A DNA stretch of 64,000 bases from Flavobacteriales bacterium (GCA_016721825.1 JADKHI010000006.1:682001-746000); one strand, 5' to 3'; shown: positions 30,806 to 40,656, counted from the stretch's first letter. Numbers and translations are program-made. The notes: generated by a model not told the origin, from the letters alone.

Positions 30806-32265
30806 TCACAAGACCAGCGAACGGGAATGCCCTGCGGGCGATGCTGCGCGAACACTTGCTCGCGTCCGTCTTTGCGTTGACGTGCGTGCTTGTTGGCGCA
30901 TCGGTGCAGGCGCAAGTACCTGCGGTGCTCACCCGCGAGGCGTTCGTGCGCATGGTGCTGGAGAACCACCCGATGGCACGGCAGGCGGCCTTGCGAACGG
31001 AACTCGGCGAAGCCACGGTGCGCAGCGCGCGCGGCGGCTTCGATCCCGTGGCCACGGCGAACTACGACGAGAAGCAGTTCGATGAGAAGAACTACTTCCA
31101 ACTCTTCGATGCGGGGTTGAAAGTGCCGACATGGTACGGCGTGGAACTCTTCGCAGGCTACCAGGAGAACAGCGGTGATCTGCTCGATCCGCAATCCACC
31201 ACTCCGGGCGATGGCCTGATCAAGCTAGGCGGACAGGTGAGCGTTGGGCAAGGGCTCTTCATTGACCAGCGGCGCGCCACGCTGCGGAAGTCGCAAGCCT
31301 ACTTGCGCGCCACACAAGCCGAGCAAGAGCAGATGCTGAACGACCTGTTGTTGCAAGCCTTGAACGATCACACTGATTGGGTAGCGGCCTACCGCGCCTT
31401 GGAGGTGAGCAACAGCGCCGTGGATCTGACCAACGCACGCTTGGACAATGTGCGCGGCAGCTGGCGGGGAGGCGATCGCCCGGCCATCGACACGCTCGAA
31501 GCATACCTGCAATTCCAGGATCGCCAGATGCGCCAACAACAAGCCAGCCTCAACTTCCGCAATGCGGGCCTGCGCTTGAGCAACCACTTGTGGAACGCCG
31601 CGCAACAACCGCTGGAGTTGCAACCGGGCGTTATCCCGGCTCCTGCGGACCTCGCTTCACCCGCGACTTTCCAACTGTCCGATACGGCTATCACGAATGC
31701 CGTGGCCAACCATCCGTTGCTCACGCAGGCCGGTGCCCGTATCGATCAACTGGAGATCGACCGCCGCCTGCGCAACGAATACCTGAAGCCCGAGCTCGAC
31801 CTGAAATACCAATGGCTCGGCAACGGCGGTGCCCTGACCAACGAGCAAGGCACCACGCTCCTCGGCGATGGCTACCAGTTCGGCGTCGGCTTCCAAGTGC
31901 CGCTCTTCCTGCGCCGTGAACGTGGCGAACTCACCTTCGCCAAGCTGCGGCTTACTGATGCGAACCTGGGACTCGATCGCGATCGTTTGCGCATCCGCAA
32001 CCGGATCAACGAGCGTGTGAACGACATCGCCGTATTCGGGGATCAAATGCGATTGGGCGCTGACATGGTCGTGAACAACGAACGCCTGCTCGCCGGGGAG
32101 AACCAGCGCTTCGCCGCCGGAGAGAGCTCCCTCTTCCTGGTGAACGCCCGCGAAGTGCCGCTCATCGACGCGCGCATCCGACAGGTCGATCTGGAAGCGC
32201 GCTTGCGCAAGGCTTTCTTTAGTTTGGACCATGAAGCCGGAACACTCTGGCGTGCTTGGCGTTGA
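30802..32265 (+). CDS. TolC-family outer membrane channel
   Basis: 487 residues with a signal peptide (about residues 10-36, ending GASVQAQ) and the paired outer-membrane-efflux repeats: AFVRMVLENHPMARQAALRTELGEATVRSARGGFDPVATANYDEK in the first half and ITNAVANHPLLTQAGARIDQLEIDRRLRNEYLKPELDLKYQW in the second. These are the two homologous TolC-type halves that form the helical barrel. The start is translationally coupled to the adaptor gene. It completes a tripartite ABC-HlyD-TolC export system. Confidence 0.88.
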   Translation: MITRPANGNALRAMLREHLLASVFALTCVLVGASVQAQVPAVLTREAFVRMVLENHPMARQAALRTELGEATVRSARGGFDPVATANYDEKQFDEKNYFQLFDAGLKVPTWYGVELFAGYQENSGDLLDPQSTTPGDGLIKLGGQVSVGQGLFIDQRRATLRKSQAYLRATQAEQEQMLNDLLLQALNDHTDWVAAYRALEVSNSAVDLTNARLDNVRGSWRGGDRPAIDTLEAYLQFQDRQMRQQQASLNFRNAGLRLSNHLWNAAQQPLELQPGVIPAPADLASPATFQLSDTAITNAVANHPLLTQAGARIDQLEIDRRLRNEYLKPELDLKYQWLGNGGALTNEQGTTLLGDGYQFGVGFQVPLFLRRERGELTFAKLRLTDANLGLDRDRLRIRNRINERVNDIAVFGDQMRLGADMVVNNERLLAGENQRFAAGESSLFLVNAREVPLIDARIRQVDLEARLRKAFFSLDHEAGTLWRAWR

Positions 32266-32286
32266 TTACGCTAACCAGATCCTACC

Positions 32287-34458
32287 ATGCGGAACCTCCT
32301 TCTCCTGCCCGCGTTCCTGTTCACGCTCGGCAGCCTCGCCCAGAATAATGTGGTCACATACGCTGGAGGTGCTGGCAACGAGGTCTTCAACGATGTGGTG
32401 CAGATCAGCGACGGCCGCATCCTGGTGGTCGGTGCGGCCGACGACCTTTCGTGGGTCGACGGCAACGTTCCACAGTTCACGCTCACGGCAACGGGCATTG
32501 CCAATGGTCTCGGCACGAACAAGGTGCCTTTCGTCCTTGTGCTGGACAGTTCCGCACAAACGCTGCTGTCCGTGCATCATCTTCCAGCGAACACGGCCGA
32601 GGACCTGCGCTTCATCAAGCTCACCAACCCGCCCGGTGCACCCACGGGCGACATCTACCTGAGCGGCACCACCGAGGACGCCAACAATGGCGGCTACTTC
32701 ATCGGCAAGCTCGACAACAACTTCGTGAACGGCGATCCCAGCGGCTTCGCGTGGGTGATCAACGTGAAGTGTGCCGCAGGTGAATACCCGAAGATCTACC
32801 AGCCGTGGGATGTGGGCGGCGATGGCAAGGTGGTGTACGGCTTCGGCGACAGTCATTCGTACAACTGGAGCGCGTTCTACCGCAACGATGCCGATGGCGA
32901 GCCTGATGTGGTACCGCATTGGCGTATCCACTGGCCGATCGGTGGGGGTGCTGAACACCGGGGCGAAGCAGCCACCTTCGCTGGCGGGATCGGTGGCTTG
33001 GACTACAGCGGGATCGTGCTGAAGCGGGATGCCTCGCGCTGCGAGTTGCGATCACCCACAGCCACGGAATACAATGCGTGGCTGCCCGATGGCAATGGTG
33101 GAACGAAGAAGGGCACATGGCCGCTGGACATCCTCTACGATGCGGAGTGCCTACCCGGCGGCACCGGCAACACCACGGATGGACCCGGGTACACCGGCTA
33201 CAGCGGCAGTGCCACCTTCACGCATGGTCCGCAATCCGTCTGCATCGATCGGCGCACGAACGCCATGTACATCGGCTTCAATACCAAGAGCGTGCTGCCC
33301 GGTGGCTTACCGGATTTCGAACCCGCGGTGATGGCCATGGACGCCGATGGTGCGCTCTTGTGGTGGAGCCGCCTCTATCATGAAGTAACGCCCCAGGGCG
33401 ATACCGTGAACTCTTCACCCGATCAGTACATCGATGCGTTGGCGATCGACTATTCGCAACCGCCGGCTTCCGGAATGCTCGTCGTGAACGCGCGCTGCCA
33501 CGGCAACAACGTGGAGAACCTCTGGGAAGGGAACACCATCGCTGCAAATCCCGGAGCGGGCGGTTTCCAGAACCAGTTCACCGGCACGAACGGCAATATC
33601 CACATCAGCTGGCTCGGCAAGTTGAAACTGAATGACGGCACCCTGATGCACAGCACCTACGTGGCGGAATACGGCGAAGGCACCGGTTCGCTCGGCGCAC
33701 CGCTGGCCGATCCCAACCTCGATGGCTGGCCCGACCCGAACGGCGGATGGCCGAACGTGAACACCACCTACCTCGGCAAGAACAACCTGAAGGTGACGGC
33801 GGACGGTAGCGTGCTCGCCCTGGGCAAAGGCCGCCGCACCATCACCACGTCCAACGCGTACCAGAAAATGGTGAAGCCCGCGAACGGTGGCCTCAGCACG
33901 TGGAACGATTTCGTGCGCGTGTACACCCCTGACCTGTCGAACCTGAAGTACAGTTCGCTGCTCGTGGGCCAGTGGGACACGCTCACCCAAGCGGGTGGCG
34001 ATAACGTGAAACTGCTTGGATCCTTCAAGACGAAAAGCGGCGTGATCGTGGTGGGCCGCCACACCGCCAGCGGCGCCGAAATGCCCGTGAGCGCAGTGCC
34101 CGCGTGGGGCACGTCCACCTTCAACAACGGCCGCGCCGTGTTCGCCTACCTGCGCGCCACGAACCTCTTCGATGCCAACGATGATCCCGTGGATATCAGC
34201 ACCGCGATCCTCACACCGGTCCGCTCCGCACCCTTCACCATCGCACCCAACCCCGCTCGCAACGAGACGTGGGTGATCCTACCTGATGGTGCGACCGGAA
34301 CACTCTTCCTCCGGGATGCGTCGGGTCGTTTGTTGATGACGCAGGCCGTGAACGGACGCTCCCAGCTCGACCTGTCAGCGGTTAAGCCAAGGACCTATGT
34401 GGTCACTTGGCAGGGCGCGGATGGAGAACAACGGTCGGTGCCATTGATGGTCCTGTAG
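32287..34458 (+). CDS. Large secreted protein with T9SS sorting domain
   Basis: 723 residues: signal peptide (MRNLLLLPAFLFTLGSLA-Q), repeated beta-propeller-like strands with DGRILVVGAADD, SGDIYLSGTTED-like and DGSVLALGKGRRTITT blocks, and a C-terminal type A sorting domain (FTIAPNPARNETWVIL to VPLMVL). No catalytic motif is recognised. It follows the TolC gene by 21 bases, yet T9SS and not the ABC system should export it. The 3' side is the fdhF 5' remnant region (34459-34830). Confidence 0.75.
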   Translation: MRNLLLLPAFLFTLGSLAQNNVVTYAGGAGNEVFNDVVQISDGRILVVGAADDLSWVDGNVPQFTLTATGIANGLGTNKVPFVLVLDSSAQTLLSVHHLPANTAEDLRFIKLTNPPGAPTGDIYLSGTTEDANNGGYFIGKLDNNFVNGDPSGFAWVINVKCAAGEYPKIYQPWDVGGDGKVVYGFGDSHSYNWSAFYRNDADGEPDVVPHWRIHWPIGGGAEHRGEAATFAGGIGGLDYSGIVLKRDASRCELRSPTATEYNAWLPDGNGGTKKGTWPLDILYDAECLPGGTGNTTDGPGYTGYSGSATFTHGPQSVCIDRRTNAMYIGFNTKSVLPGGLPDFEPAVMAMDADGALLWWSRLYHEVTPQGDTVNSSPDQYIDALAIDYSQPPASGMLVVNARCHGNNVENLWEGNTIAANPGAGGFQNQFTGTNGNIHISWLGKLKLNDGTLMHSTYVAEYGEGTGSLGAPLADPNLDGWPDPNGGWPNVNTTYLGKNNLKVTADGSVLALGKGRRTITTSNAYQKMVKPANGGLSTWNDFVRVYTPDLSNLKYSSLLVGQWDTLTQAGGDNVKLLGSFKTKSGVIVVGRHTASGAEMPVSAVPAWGTSTFNNGRAVFAYLRATNLFDANDDPVDISTAILTPVRSAPFTIAPNPARNETWVILPDGATGTLFLRDASGRLLMTQAVNGRSQLDLSAVKPRTYVVTWQGADGEQRSVPLMVL

Positions 34459-34591
34459 GGGTGAGCGGTGATCGTTTCATCGGTGGGGAACGGGATCCGC
34501 GTGTGGAACGTGAGCGGAAAGCCCGGAGGTAGGTAACCCGGCGAAGGACGTGTAGCGGTTGGCCCGCCCCTCGGCGATCTGAGTCGGGGGC

Positions 34592-34815
34592 ACACCCCAC
34601 CCTGCCTATCTCGTACAGCACGTTCCATCTGCCTTCGCCAATGAACACGCCCCAAGCCTAGACCGGCACCAGAGCCCCCCATCGGCTTGCCAGCAGTCAG
34701 CTCCCGCTTCCTACAATGCGGTGGTCAACGAGGTCGACGTCGCCTTCATCGACGGCTAGACGTAACCGATCAACAAGAACGGAATGATGCTGGCCTATGC
34801 GCCGTTCGACCGCCA
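34592..34815 (+). pseudogene. Decayed copy of the fdhF promoter and first ~60 codons
   Basis: This stretch repeats the region from about 37740 to 37950, covering the promoter and N-terminus of the intact formate dehydrogenase alpha gene. Shared blocks include CCTATC-TCGTACA-CACG before the start, ATGAACACGCCC at the start (34641 versus 37782) and GAGGTCGACGTCGCC; over a ~64-base core around it I count about six mismatches. The frame is dead: TAG at codon 7, and AAG to TAG and TAC to TAA inside the otherwise recognisable VDVAxIDGxxxPINKNxxMLA segment. Homology ends just before the LytTR gene. Bases 34459-34591 hold nothing recognisable. Confidence 0.85.
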
Positions 34816-34830
34816 TCAGCAGTGCCGATC

Positions 34831-35514
34831 TCACACGCCCAGCTTTGTTCGGAAGTTCCTCGCGTAGGTGTCGCTGATGGGCAGATGCGTGCCGCCGATG
34901 GTCACTTGATCCCGCTCCACTCTGTTTATGGCATGCAATGCCACCATGTGCGATCGATGGATGCGGCAAAAGCGGTCCACGGGTAATCGCTCTTCAAGGT
35001 CACGCAGGTTCTCCAAGCTCAGGAAGCGACCGCGTTCCGCTGTATGCACCGACACATAGTCGCGCATGGCCGAGATATACAAGACCTCATCGTGACGGAG
35101 CCTCACCACTTCATGTCCTGACTTGAGAAAGAAGTGATCCGCTGGCGGGGTGGTCACGATCGGCGCCGATCGCGCCTTCACCTTCTCGATGGCTACCAGG
35201 AATCGTTCGTAGCGCACAGGCTTCTGCAAGTAGTCGATCACATCTAGTTCGAAACCATCGATGGCATGTTCAGCGTGCGCCGAGATCACAACGCACGCAC
35301 ATCGCCGATCGGCCAACTTGATCAGTTGAAGTCCGCTCAACCCGGTCATCCGTATATCGGTGATGAGCAGGTCCACGCCGCCTTCTTCGATCCGCTTGAC
35401 CGCGGCGAACGGATCGGTGGCAGTGCCGGCAAGCACAAGGTGTGGCGTTCGCCGCACGTAACCGGCCATGAGCTCTACGGCCAGCGGTTCATCGTCAACA
35501 ACCAGGCAGGTCAT
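34831..35514 (-). CDS. LytTR-family response regulator
   Basis: 227 residues from the chosen start. The receiver domain has MTCLVVDDEPLAVELM with the acidic pair (residues 7-8), the phospho-acceptor aspartate at about residue 53 (LLITDIRMTG) and the conserved lysine in DYLQKPVRYE. The C-terminal LytTR DNA-binding domain carries HFFLKSGHEVVRLRHDEVLYISAMRDYVSVHT and FCRIHRSHMVALHAI. The frame is open upstream, but the start at 35514 matches the family and lies inside the last codons of the sensor kinase gene, which overlaps by 20 bases. It pairs with that kinase; the target is unknown. Confidence 0.9.
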   Translation of the reverse strand: MTCLVVDDEPLAVELMAGYVRRTPHLVLAGTATDPFAAVKRIEEGGVDLLITDIRMTGLSGLQLIKLADRRCACVVISAHAEHAIDGFELDVIDYLQKPVRYERFLVAIEKVKARSAPIVTTPPADHFFLKSGHEVVRLRHDEVLYISAMRDYVSVHTAERGRFLSLENLRDLEERLPVDRFCRIHRSHMVALHAINRVERDQVTIGGTHLPISDTYARNFRTKLGV

Positions 35515-36613
35515 GGGGTCCAAGGGTAGCATTACGAGGGAAGGCAAGGTAGGCAACGAAGATCCCATCGTCGCCGCTGCCAAAGGATGCCTGGCCTGAT
35601 GATCCATAAAGCAATTGCAGCCGACGTGCGAGGTTGTGGTTCCCGGTAGGAACACCCTCCTCCGATCTATGGTCGGCGATCTTGTTCGTGCAGGTCACAT
35701 GCAGGAGATCGTCTTCAGAACGCACGGAAAGTCTCAGCGGAACGCGTTCATCGCATGGGTCACCGTGCTTGAAGGCGTTCTCCACCAGTGGCAGCAAGAG
35801 CATCGCGGGCACAGGGATGTTGTCCATTCGATCATCGATATCCAGCACAATGTGCATCGGCTTGCTGAAGCGCATGGCCTGCAGCGCGAGGTAGCGATCA
35901 AGTTGCTTCCGTTCCTCCCGAAGTGGCACAAGGGTCCGCTCGTTCTTCGACACGTAGCGCATGAGCTCGGCCAGGTCGTGTATGGGCCCGCCAAGGTCCG
36001 CACCGGGTCGTTGCGCAAGTGCGTAAAGGTTGTTCAAGGTGTTGAAGAGAAAGTGTGGAGCGATGCGCGCGCGGAGCATGTCCAGCTCCGATAGACGCTG
36101 AAGATGACCCAGCTCGAGCTGACGTCGCATGGCCACGAACTGCGCCTCCAATAAATGCAGCAACGCGCCGAATCCGATGGGTAACACAGCATATGTGGTA
36201 TTGTCCAACGCGAAGGACAGGAACCTTGTGTCCGATGGATAGTTCGGCTCGCCGCCGAGCAGCGGCAACACGGTCTGATCACCCACCCAACGCAACATGA
36301 CGAAGACCGCGAAACCGGCAAGCACCGCGCCAACGACCGCCCACTTGCTCATGCGCCGTTGTTCGCGCCAGCTCAATGAGCGCTGCATGGCGTAAGCTGC
36401 GAGCGCGTTGTACAGACCGAAGAGCAGCCCGTAGCGCACGGTTGCGAAGGTGATGGGTGTGTCGTTCCGAAGCCACCAGATCACGTCGTTGGACCAGCTG
36501 ACGGCCAACGCGAAGGCCAGATAGGTCACCACCAAGGCGCCCGTGCGGAACCGGCCGTCGCTGGTGAACCATGACCACCGTGCGGGTGGATCGTCGCCTA
36601 AGCCTGTTCTCAT
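35495..36613 (-). CDS. LytS-like sensor histidine kinase
   Basis: 372 residues: four predicted membrane helices in the first 155 residues (ALVVTYLAFALAVSW, YGLLFGLYNALAAYAM, WAVVGAVLAGFAVFVML, TYAVLPIGFGALLHLL), then the His_kinase (LytS/YpdA) domain with RIAPHFLFNTLNNLYALAQ, histidine at about 187, and the ATP-binding region (LLPLVENAFKHG, GNHNLARRLQLLYG). No extracytoplasmic sensor domain, so the stimulus is probably sensed in the membrane. Its 3' end overlaps the LytTR gene. A promoter octamer TAGTTTCG sits directly upstream on the minus strand. Confidence 0.9.
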   Translation of the reverse strand: MRTGLGDDPPARWSWFTSDGRFRTGALVVTYLAFALAVSWSNDVIWWLRNDTPITFATVRYGLLFGLYNALAAYAMQRSLSWREQRRMSKWAVVGAVLAGFAVFVMLRWVGDQTVLPLLGGEPNYPSDTRFLSFALDNTTYAVLPIGFGALLHLLEAQFVAMRRQLELGHLQRLSELDMLRARIAPHFLFNTLNNLYALAQRPGADLGGPIHDLAELMRYVSKNERTLVPLREERKQLDRYLALQAMRFSKPMHIVLDIDDRMDNIPVPAMLLLPLVENAFKHGDPCDERVPLRLSVRSEDDLLHVTCTNKIADHRSEEGVPTGNHNLARRLQLLYGSSGQASFGSGDDGIFVAYLAFPRNATLGPHDLPGC

Positions 36614-36620
36614 GGCTTTC

Positions 36621-36628
36621 CGAAACTA
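36621..36628 (-). promoter_or_regulatory. Promoter -7 element of the sensor kinase gene
   Basis: TAGTTTCG on the minus strand ends seven bases before the ATG at 36613. The intergenic 36614-36796 also contains an inverted repeat GATCGGC (36717-36723) / GCCGATC (36734-36740). Confidence 0.5.
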
Positions 36629-36796
36629 CACCGCTGTGAAAGGACGGCCCACTGCGATCGGCAGAAATCCCCTTTCGCTCTGCGAGCCACTCGCCGATGA
36701 AGGCTGCCCATTCGCAGATCGGCCTGCGTTCCCGCCGATCGGATCATTCGCGCCTATGTGCAGGGGCATAGCCTTGCAGGTATTAGATCCGCGATC

Positions 36797-37657
36797 ATGA
36801 GAACGAACATCACCTTCCTCCTTACTTGCATTGCGCTGAGCGCCACTGCCCAGAACGAGCTGTTCGATCACGACAAGATCCTGATCGGCGATCGCGAATT
36901 GCCGTCCGTGATGCTCCTCGGCACATTCCACTTCGCATATCCTGGACAGGATGCGCACGTGACAGAGGAGAAGGATCGCATCAATGTTCTATCCGAACAA
37001 CGCCAAGCCGAACTGAAGGAACTGCTTGATGTGATCATGCGGTTCAAGCCGACCAAATTGTGTGTGGAGACGCAAGGCGCGTGGCTATGGCACGAATACC
37101 AGGACTACAAGGCAGGTGCCTCCTTGGGTGCGAACGAATTCTACCAGTTGGGCTTCCGCGTGATGGATCGGGCGCAGCTCGATACGCTCTATCCGGTGGA
37201 TGCGCGACCCCTGGTGATGGACCTGCGCTATGGATCCGACAGCCTGCGCTACGCAGCATGGATCGATACACTGTATGCGGGATGGGACTGGGGCGGCAAC
37301 GACGCCGCTTCGTCGCTGTACGACTCACTGTACGCCGCACATGATGCGTACGAGGTGCGCCACACATTGCTCCAGAACTTCCTGTCGATGAACGACGACC
37401 ACGCGTTGGATCGCGACTTCGGTGCATACCTCAACGGCGGATTCCTGCTCGATGGCTACCGCGGGGCGGATGTTCTGAGCATCCATTGGTACAACCGGAA
37501 CCTGCGCATCTTCCGCAACATCAAACGGATCACCACCTCCCCCAAGGACCGCATCCTGGTGATCTTCGGCGCAGGGCACATGGGTATTCTGAAGCACCTC
37601 TTCGACTGCGACCCGCAATACCGGGTGGTGACGTTGAAGCAATTGGTCGAGCCGTGA
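36797..37657 (+). CDS. DUF5694 domain secreted protein
   Basis: 286 residues with a signal peptide (MRTNITFLLTCIALSATA-Q). The DUF5694 core shows MLLGTFHFAYPGQDAH, RFKPTKLCVE, LGFRVM and ILVIFGAGHMGILKHLF. Several histidines (in GTFHF and GAGHMG) and the acidic CVETQ context are of the TraB/ChaN-like type, so a metal-dependent hydrolase function is possible. The ATG at 36797 gives the signal peptide; one 13 codons upstream does not. It lies between the divergent kinase gene and fdhF. Confidence 0.75.
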   Translation: MRTNITFLLTCIALSATAQNELFDHDKILIGDRELPSVMLLGTFHFAYPGQDAHVTEEKDRINVLSEQRQAELKELLDVIMRFKPTKLCVETQGAWLWHEYQDYKAGASLGANEFYQLGFRVMDRAQLDTLYPVDARPLVMDLRYGSDSLRYAAWIDTLYAGWDWGGNDAASSLYDSLYAAHDAYEVRHTLLQNFLSMNDDHALDRDFGAYLNGGFLLDGYRGADVLSIHWYNRNLRIFRNIKRITTSPKDRILVIFGAGHMGILKHLFDCDPQYRVVTLKQLVEP

Positions 37658-37755
37658 ATGCTCCTTGGATCGGCACGCGCATGCTCAATTGAGCACTGAC
37701 CCGCCGTACGGGCAGGTGGGTGCGGTTGCCAGTGGGGGGTGGCCTGCACCCTTCC

Positions 37756-37763
37756 TATCTTCG
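37756..37763 (+). promoter_or_regulatory. Promoter -7 element of fdhF
   Basis: TATCTTCG lies 18 bases before the fdhF ATG at 37782. The decayed copy at 34608-34615 reads TATCTCGT, having lost one T, which would destroy the element. Confidence 0.5.
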
Positions 37764-37781
37764 TACATCACGTCCTTCCCG

Positions 37782-40646
37782 ATGAACACGCCCTCAGCCA
37801 AGCACGGCTCCTCCGCCCCCCCCTCGGCCCGCACGCAGTCCGCTCCTTCCACGAGCAATGCGGTGGCCACCGAGGTCGACGTCGCCTACATCGACGGCAA
37901 GGCGTACCCGATCAACAAGAACGAAACGATGCTGGCCTTCATGCGCCGGCACATCGGACCCAACCCGGTGCCGACGCTCTGTGATGCGCCGAACCTGGAA
38001 CCCTTCGGAAGCTGCCGGGTGTGCTCGGTGGAAGTGGCCCTTCAAGAGGATGGTCCGACCAAGGTGATGGCCAGTTGCCATACGCCCGTAGGCAAGGGCA
38101 TGTACCTCACCACCAACAGCCCGCGCATGGAGCGGCTGCGGAAGAACATCATCGAGCTGGTGCTCACCGATTACGACACCGAGCGGCTCAAGAAGGAGGA
38201 CCACGGCGCGAACGAGCTGTACAACGTCGTGCAGCAGATCGGTTTCGACGTGGACAGCGTGCGCTACCCCAAGGGGAAGAACCACCTGGCCACACCGATC
38301 GACACCTCGCATCCTTATATGGTAAGCGACCTCAGCGCGTGCATCAGCTGCTACCGCTGCGTGCGTGCCTGCGATGAGGTGCAGGGCGAGTTCGTGCTGA
38401 CCATGGCCGGTCGTGGGTTCGACAACCACATTGTGAAGGGCACCGACGAGAGCTTCTTCAAGAGCGATTGCGTGAGCTGCGGCGCCTGTGCGCAAGCCTG
38501 CCCCACCAGCGCCATCACCGACGTGTTCAAGAGCAAGGAGACGGTGGCCGACACCACGGTACGCAGCGTGTGCACCTATTGCGGCGTGGGCTGCAACCTG
38601 GAGGTGAAGGTGAAGGACGAGAAGGTCGTGGCCATCCGTTCCCCCTACGATGCGGAAGCCAACCAGGGGCACACCTGCCTCAAGGGCCGCTATGCCTTCC
38701 ACTTCTACGATCACCCCGAGCGACTGCGCACGCCCCTGATCAGAAAGGATGGCGAGCTCGTGCCCGCGACCTGGGACGAGGCCTATACCTACATCGTGGA
38801 CCGCTTCGCCGATATCGTGGCCCAGCACGGACCCGATGCCATCGCCGGGGTGAGCAGCGCGCGTTGCCCCAACGAGGAGAACTACCTCATGCAGAAGTTC
38901 TTCCGTGTGCAGGCCGGCACCAACAACATCGACAGCTGCGCGCGCGTGTGCCACTCGCCCACGGCCCTCGGCATGCAGAAGACCTTCGGCACCGGCGCGG
39001 CCACCAACAGCATCATCGACCTGGAGTACACGGACACCATCATGGTGATCGGCGCCAACCCCACCGATGCGCACCCGGTGACGGGCGCCAAGATCAAGCA
39101 GCAGATCATGAAGGGCAAGACGCTCATCGTGATCGACCCGCGCCGCACCGAGTTGGCCCGCTACGCCAAGTACCACCTGCAGCTGCGCCCCGGCACCAAC
39201 GTGGCCCTGCTCAACATGCTCATGCACTACATCGTGCGCGAAGGGCTGGTGAAGCAGGAGTTCATCGACACGCGCACGGAGGGTTATGAAGACTTCAAGA
39301 AGGAAGTCCTCGGCGTGGACATCGCCGCCATGGAACGCGAGACCGGTGTGGACCGCGAGCTGGTGCGCCAGGCCGCCATGGCCTACGCCAGCGCCCCCAA
39401 CGCCATGAGCTTCCACGGCCTGGGCGTCACCGAGCACTACCAGGGCACCTTCACCGTGATGCAGATCGCCGACCTCGCCATGATGACCGGCAACATCGGT
39501 CGCCGCGGCGTGGGCGTGAACCCGCTGCGCGGACAGAACAACGTGCAGGGCGCCGCCGACATGGGCTGCCAGCCGCACCAGGGCGCCGGCTACTTCGCGG
39601 TGGACGACCCGAACTACAGCAGGCAGTACGACGAATTCTACGGCGTGCACGTGCCGAACGTGGTGGGCAAGAAGATCCCGCAGATGTATGATGCGGCACT
39701 CGCCGGCACCCTGAAAGCCATGTGGGTGATCGGGGAGGACATGGGCCAGACGGACCCCAACACCAACCATGTGCGCAAGGCCTTGGGCGCGCTGGACCTC
39801 TTCGTGGTGCAGGAGCTCTTCATGACGGAGACCGCCAAGCTCGCCCACGTGGTGCTGCCCGGTGCCAGCTTCCTGGAGAAGAGCGGCACCTTCACCAACG
39901 GCGAACGCCGCATCCAACGCGTTAACGCCGCCGTGGCACCCGTGGAAGGCACCAAGCCCGATGGCCAGATCATCCTGGACATCATGGAGCGCTACGCCGC
40001 GAAGACGGGTCGCAAGAGCGGCAATGCGAAGACCACCTACGAGCCCGCCTGGATCCTCGACGAGATCAGCCGCATCGTGCCCTTCTTCAAGGGCGTGAAA
40101 TGGGACAAGCTCGGCACCAACGGCAAGCAGTGGCCCGTGGCCGAGGACGGCAAAGGCACCGAGATCCTGCACACCGACACCTTCAAGCGCGGCCGCGGCC
40201 AGTTCATCTTCAACAACTGGGAGAAGAGCCCCGAGGTCACCGCCAACGAGAAGGACTTCCCCTACATCATCACCACCAACCGCGAGCTGGAGCATTACAA
40301 CTGCGGCGCCATGACGCGGCGCACCGGCAACGGCGAGATCCTCACCGAGGACGTGCTGCTCATCAACCCCGCCGACGCCGCCAAGCACGGCATCGCAGAG
40401 GGCGACATGGTCTGCGTGGAAAGCGCGCGCGGCAAAGTGGACATCAAGGCGTTGATCACCGACGAGGTGAAGCCCGGCATCCTCAGCAGCACCTTCCACT
40501 TCCCGGAAATGATGCTCAACCTGATCACGTCGAGTGTAAGTGACAGCTTGGCGATGTGTCCGGAGTACAAGGTGGTGAGCTGCAGGATCAGGAAGGCGCG
40601 GAAGACGCACCTTCGGGAGGCGGGGGAATTGGTGACGAAGGCCTGA
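37782..40646 (+). CDS. fdhF: Formate dehydrogenase alpha subunit (NAD-linked, Cys-type)
   Basis: 954 residues. Domain order: NuoG-like [2Fe-2S] domain (about 35-110, with CDAPNLEPFGSCRVC and the MASCHTPVG block); His-Cys and two [4Fe-4S] ferredoxin-type motifs (SACISCYRCVRACDEV, SDCVSCGACAQACPTS); a [4Fe-4S] motif of the molybdopterin domain (VCTYCGVGCNLEV...TCLKG); then the bis-MGD catalytic domain with the Mo-ligand at Cys390 in SCARVCHSPT, so it is a cysteine and not a selenocysteine enzyme. It ends with the usual C-terminal domain (GDMVCVESARGKVDIKALITDEVKPG). It oxidises formate and passes electrons to the NuoEF-like subunit at 14484. Very GC-rich codon choice. An N-terminal extension to 37665 is not supported. 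Fragments of it flank the module (34592, 41392). Confidence 0.92.
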   Translation: MNTPSAKHGSSAPPSARTQSAPSTSNAVATEVDVAYIDGKAYPINKNETMLAFMRRHIGPNPVPTLCDAPNLEPFGSCRVCSVEVALQEDGPTKVMASCHTPVGKGMYLTTNSPRMERLRKNIIELVLTDYDTERLKKEDHGANELYNVVQQIGFDVDSVRYPKGKNHLATPIDTSHPYMVSDLSACISCYRCVRACDEVQGEFVLTMAGRGFDNHIVKGTDESFFKSDCVSCGACAQACPTSAITDVFKSKETVADTTVRSVCTYCGVGCNLEVKVKDEKVVAIRSPYDAEANQGHTCLKGRYAFHFYDHPERLRTPLIRKDGELVPATWDEAYTYIVDRFADIVAQHGPDAIAGVSSARCPNEENYLMQKFFRVQAGTNNIDSCARVCHSPTALGMQKTFGTGAATNSIIDLEYTDTIMVIGANPTDAHPVTGAKIKQQIMKGKTLIVIDPRRTELARYAKYHLQLRPGTNVALLNMLMHYIVREGLVKQEFIDTRTEGYEDFKKEVLGVDIAAMERETGVDRELVRQAAMAYASAPNAMSFHGLGVTEHYQGTFTVMQIADLAMMTGNIGRRGVGVNPLRGQNNVQGAADMGCQPHQGAGYFAVDDPNYSRQYDEFYGVHVPNVVGKKIPQMYDAALAGTLKAMWVIGEDMGQTDPNTNHVRKALGALDLFVVQELFMTETAKLAHVVLPGASFLEKSGTFTNGERRIQRVNAAVAPVEGTKPDGQIILDIMERYAAKTGRKSGNAKTTYEPAWILDEISRIVPFFKGVKWDKLGTNGKQWPVAEDGKGTEILHTDTFKRGRGQFIFNNWEKSPEVTANEKDFPYIITTNRELEHYNCGAMTRRTGNGEILTEDVLLINPADAAKHGIAEGDMVCVESARGKVDIKALITDEVKPGILSSTFHFPEMMLNLITSSVSDSLAMCPEYKVVSCRIRKARKTHLREAGELVTKA

Positions 40647-40656
40647 AGACAGCGCG

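Noticed and set aside
34831..36613. LytTR/kinase genes as an integrated mobile element
   Set aside because: No integrase, transposase, inverted ends or target duplication; only the flanking fdhF remnants hint at recombination.
38931..38960. Possible selenocysteine in the formate dehydrogenase alpha subunit
   Set aside because: The codon at the Mo-ligand position is TGC (Cys390), not TGA.
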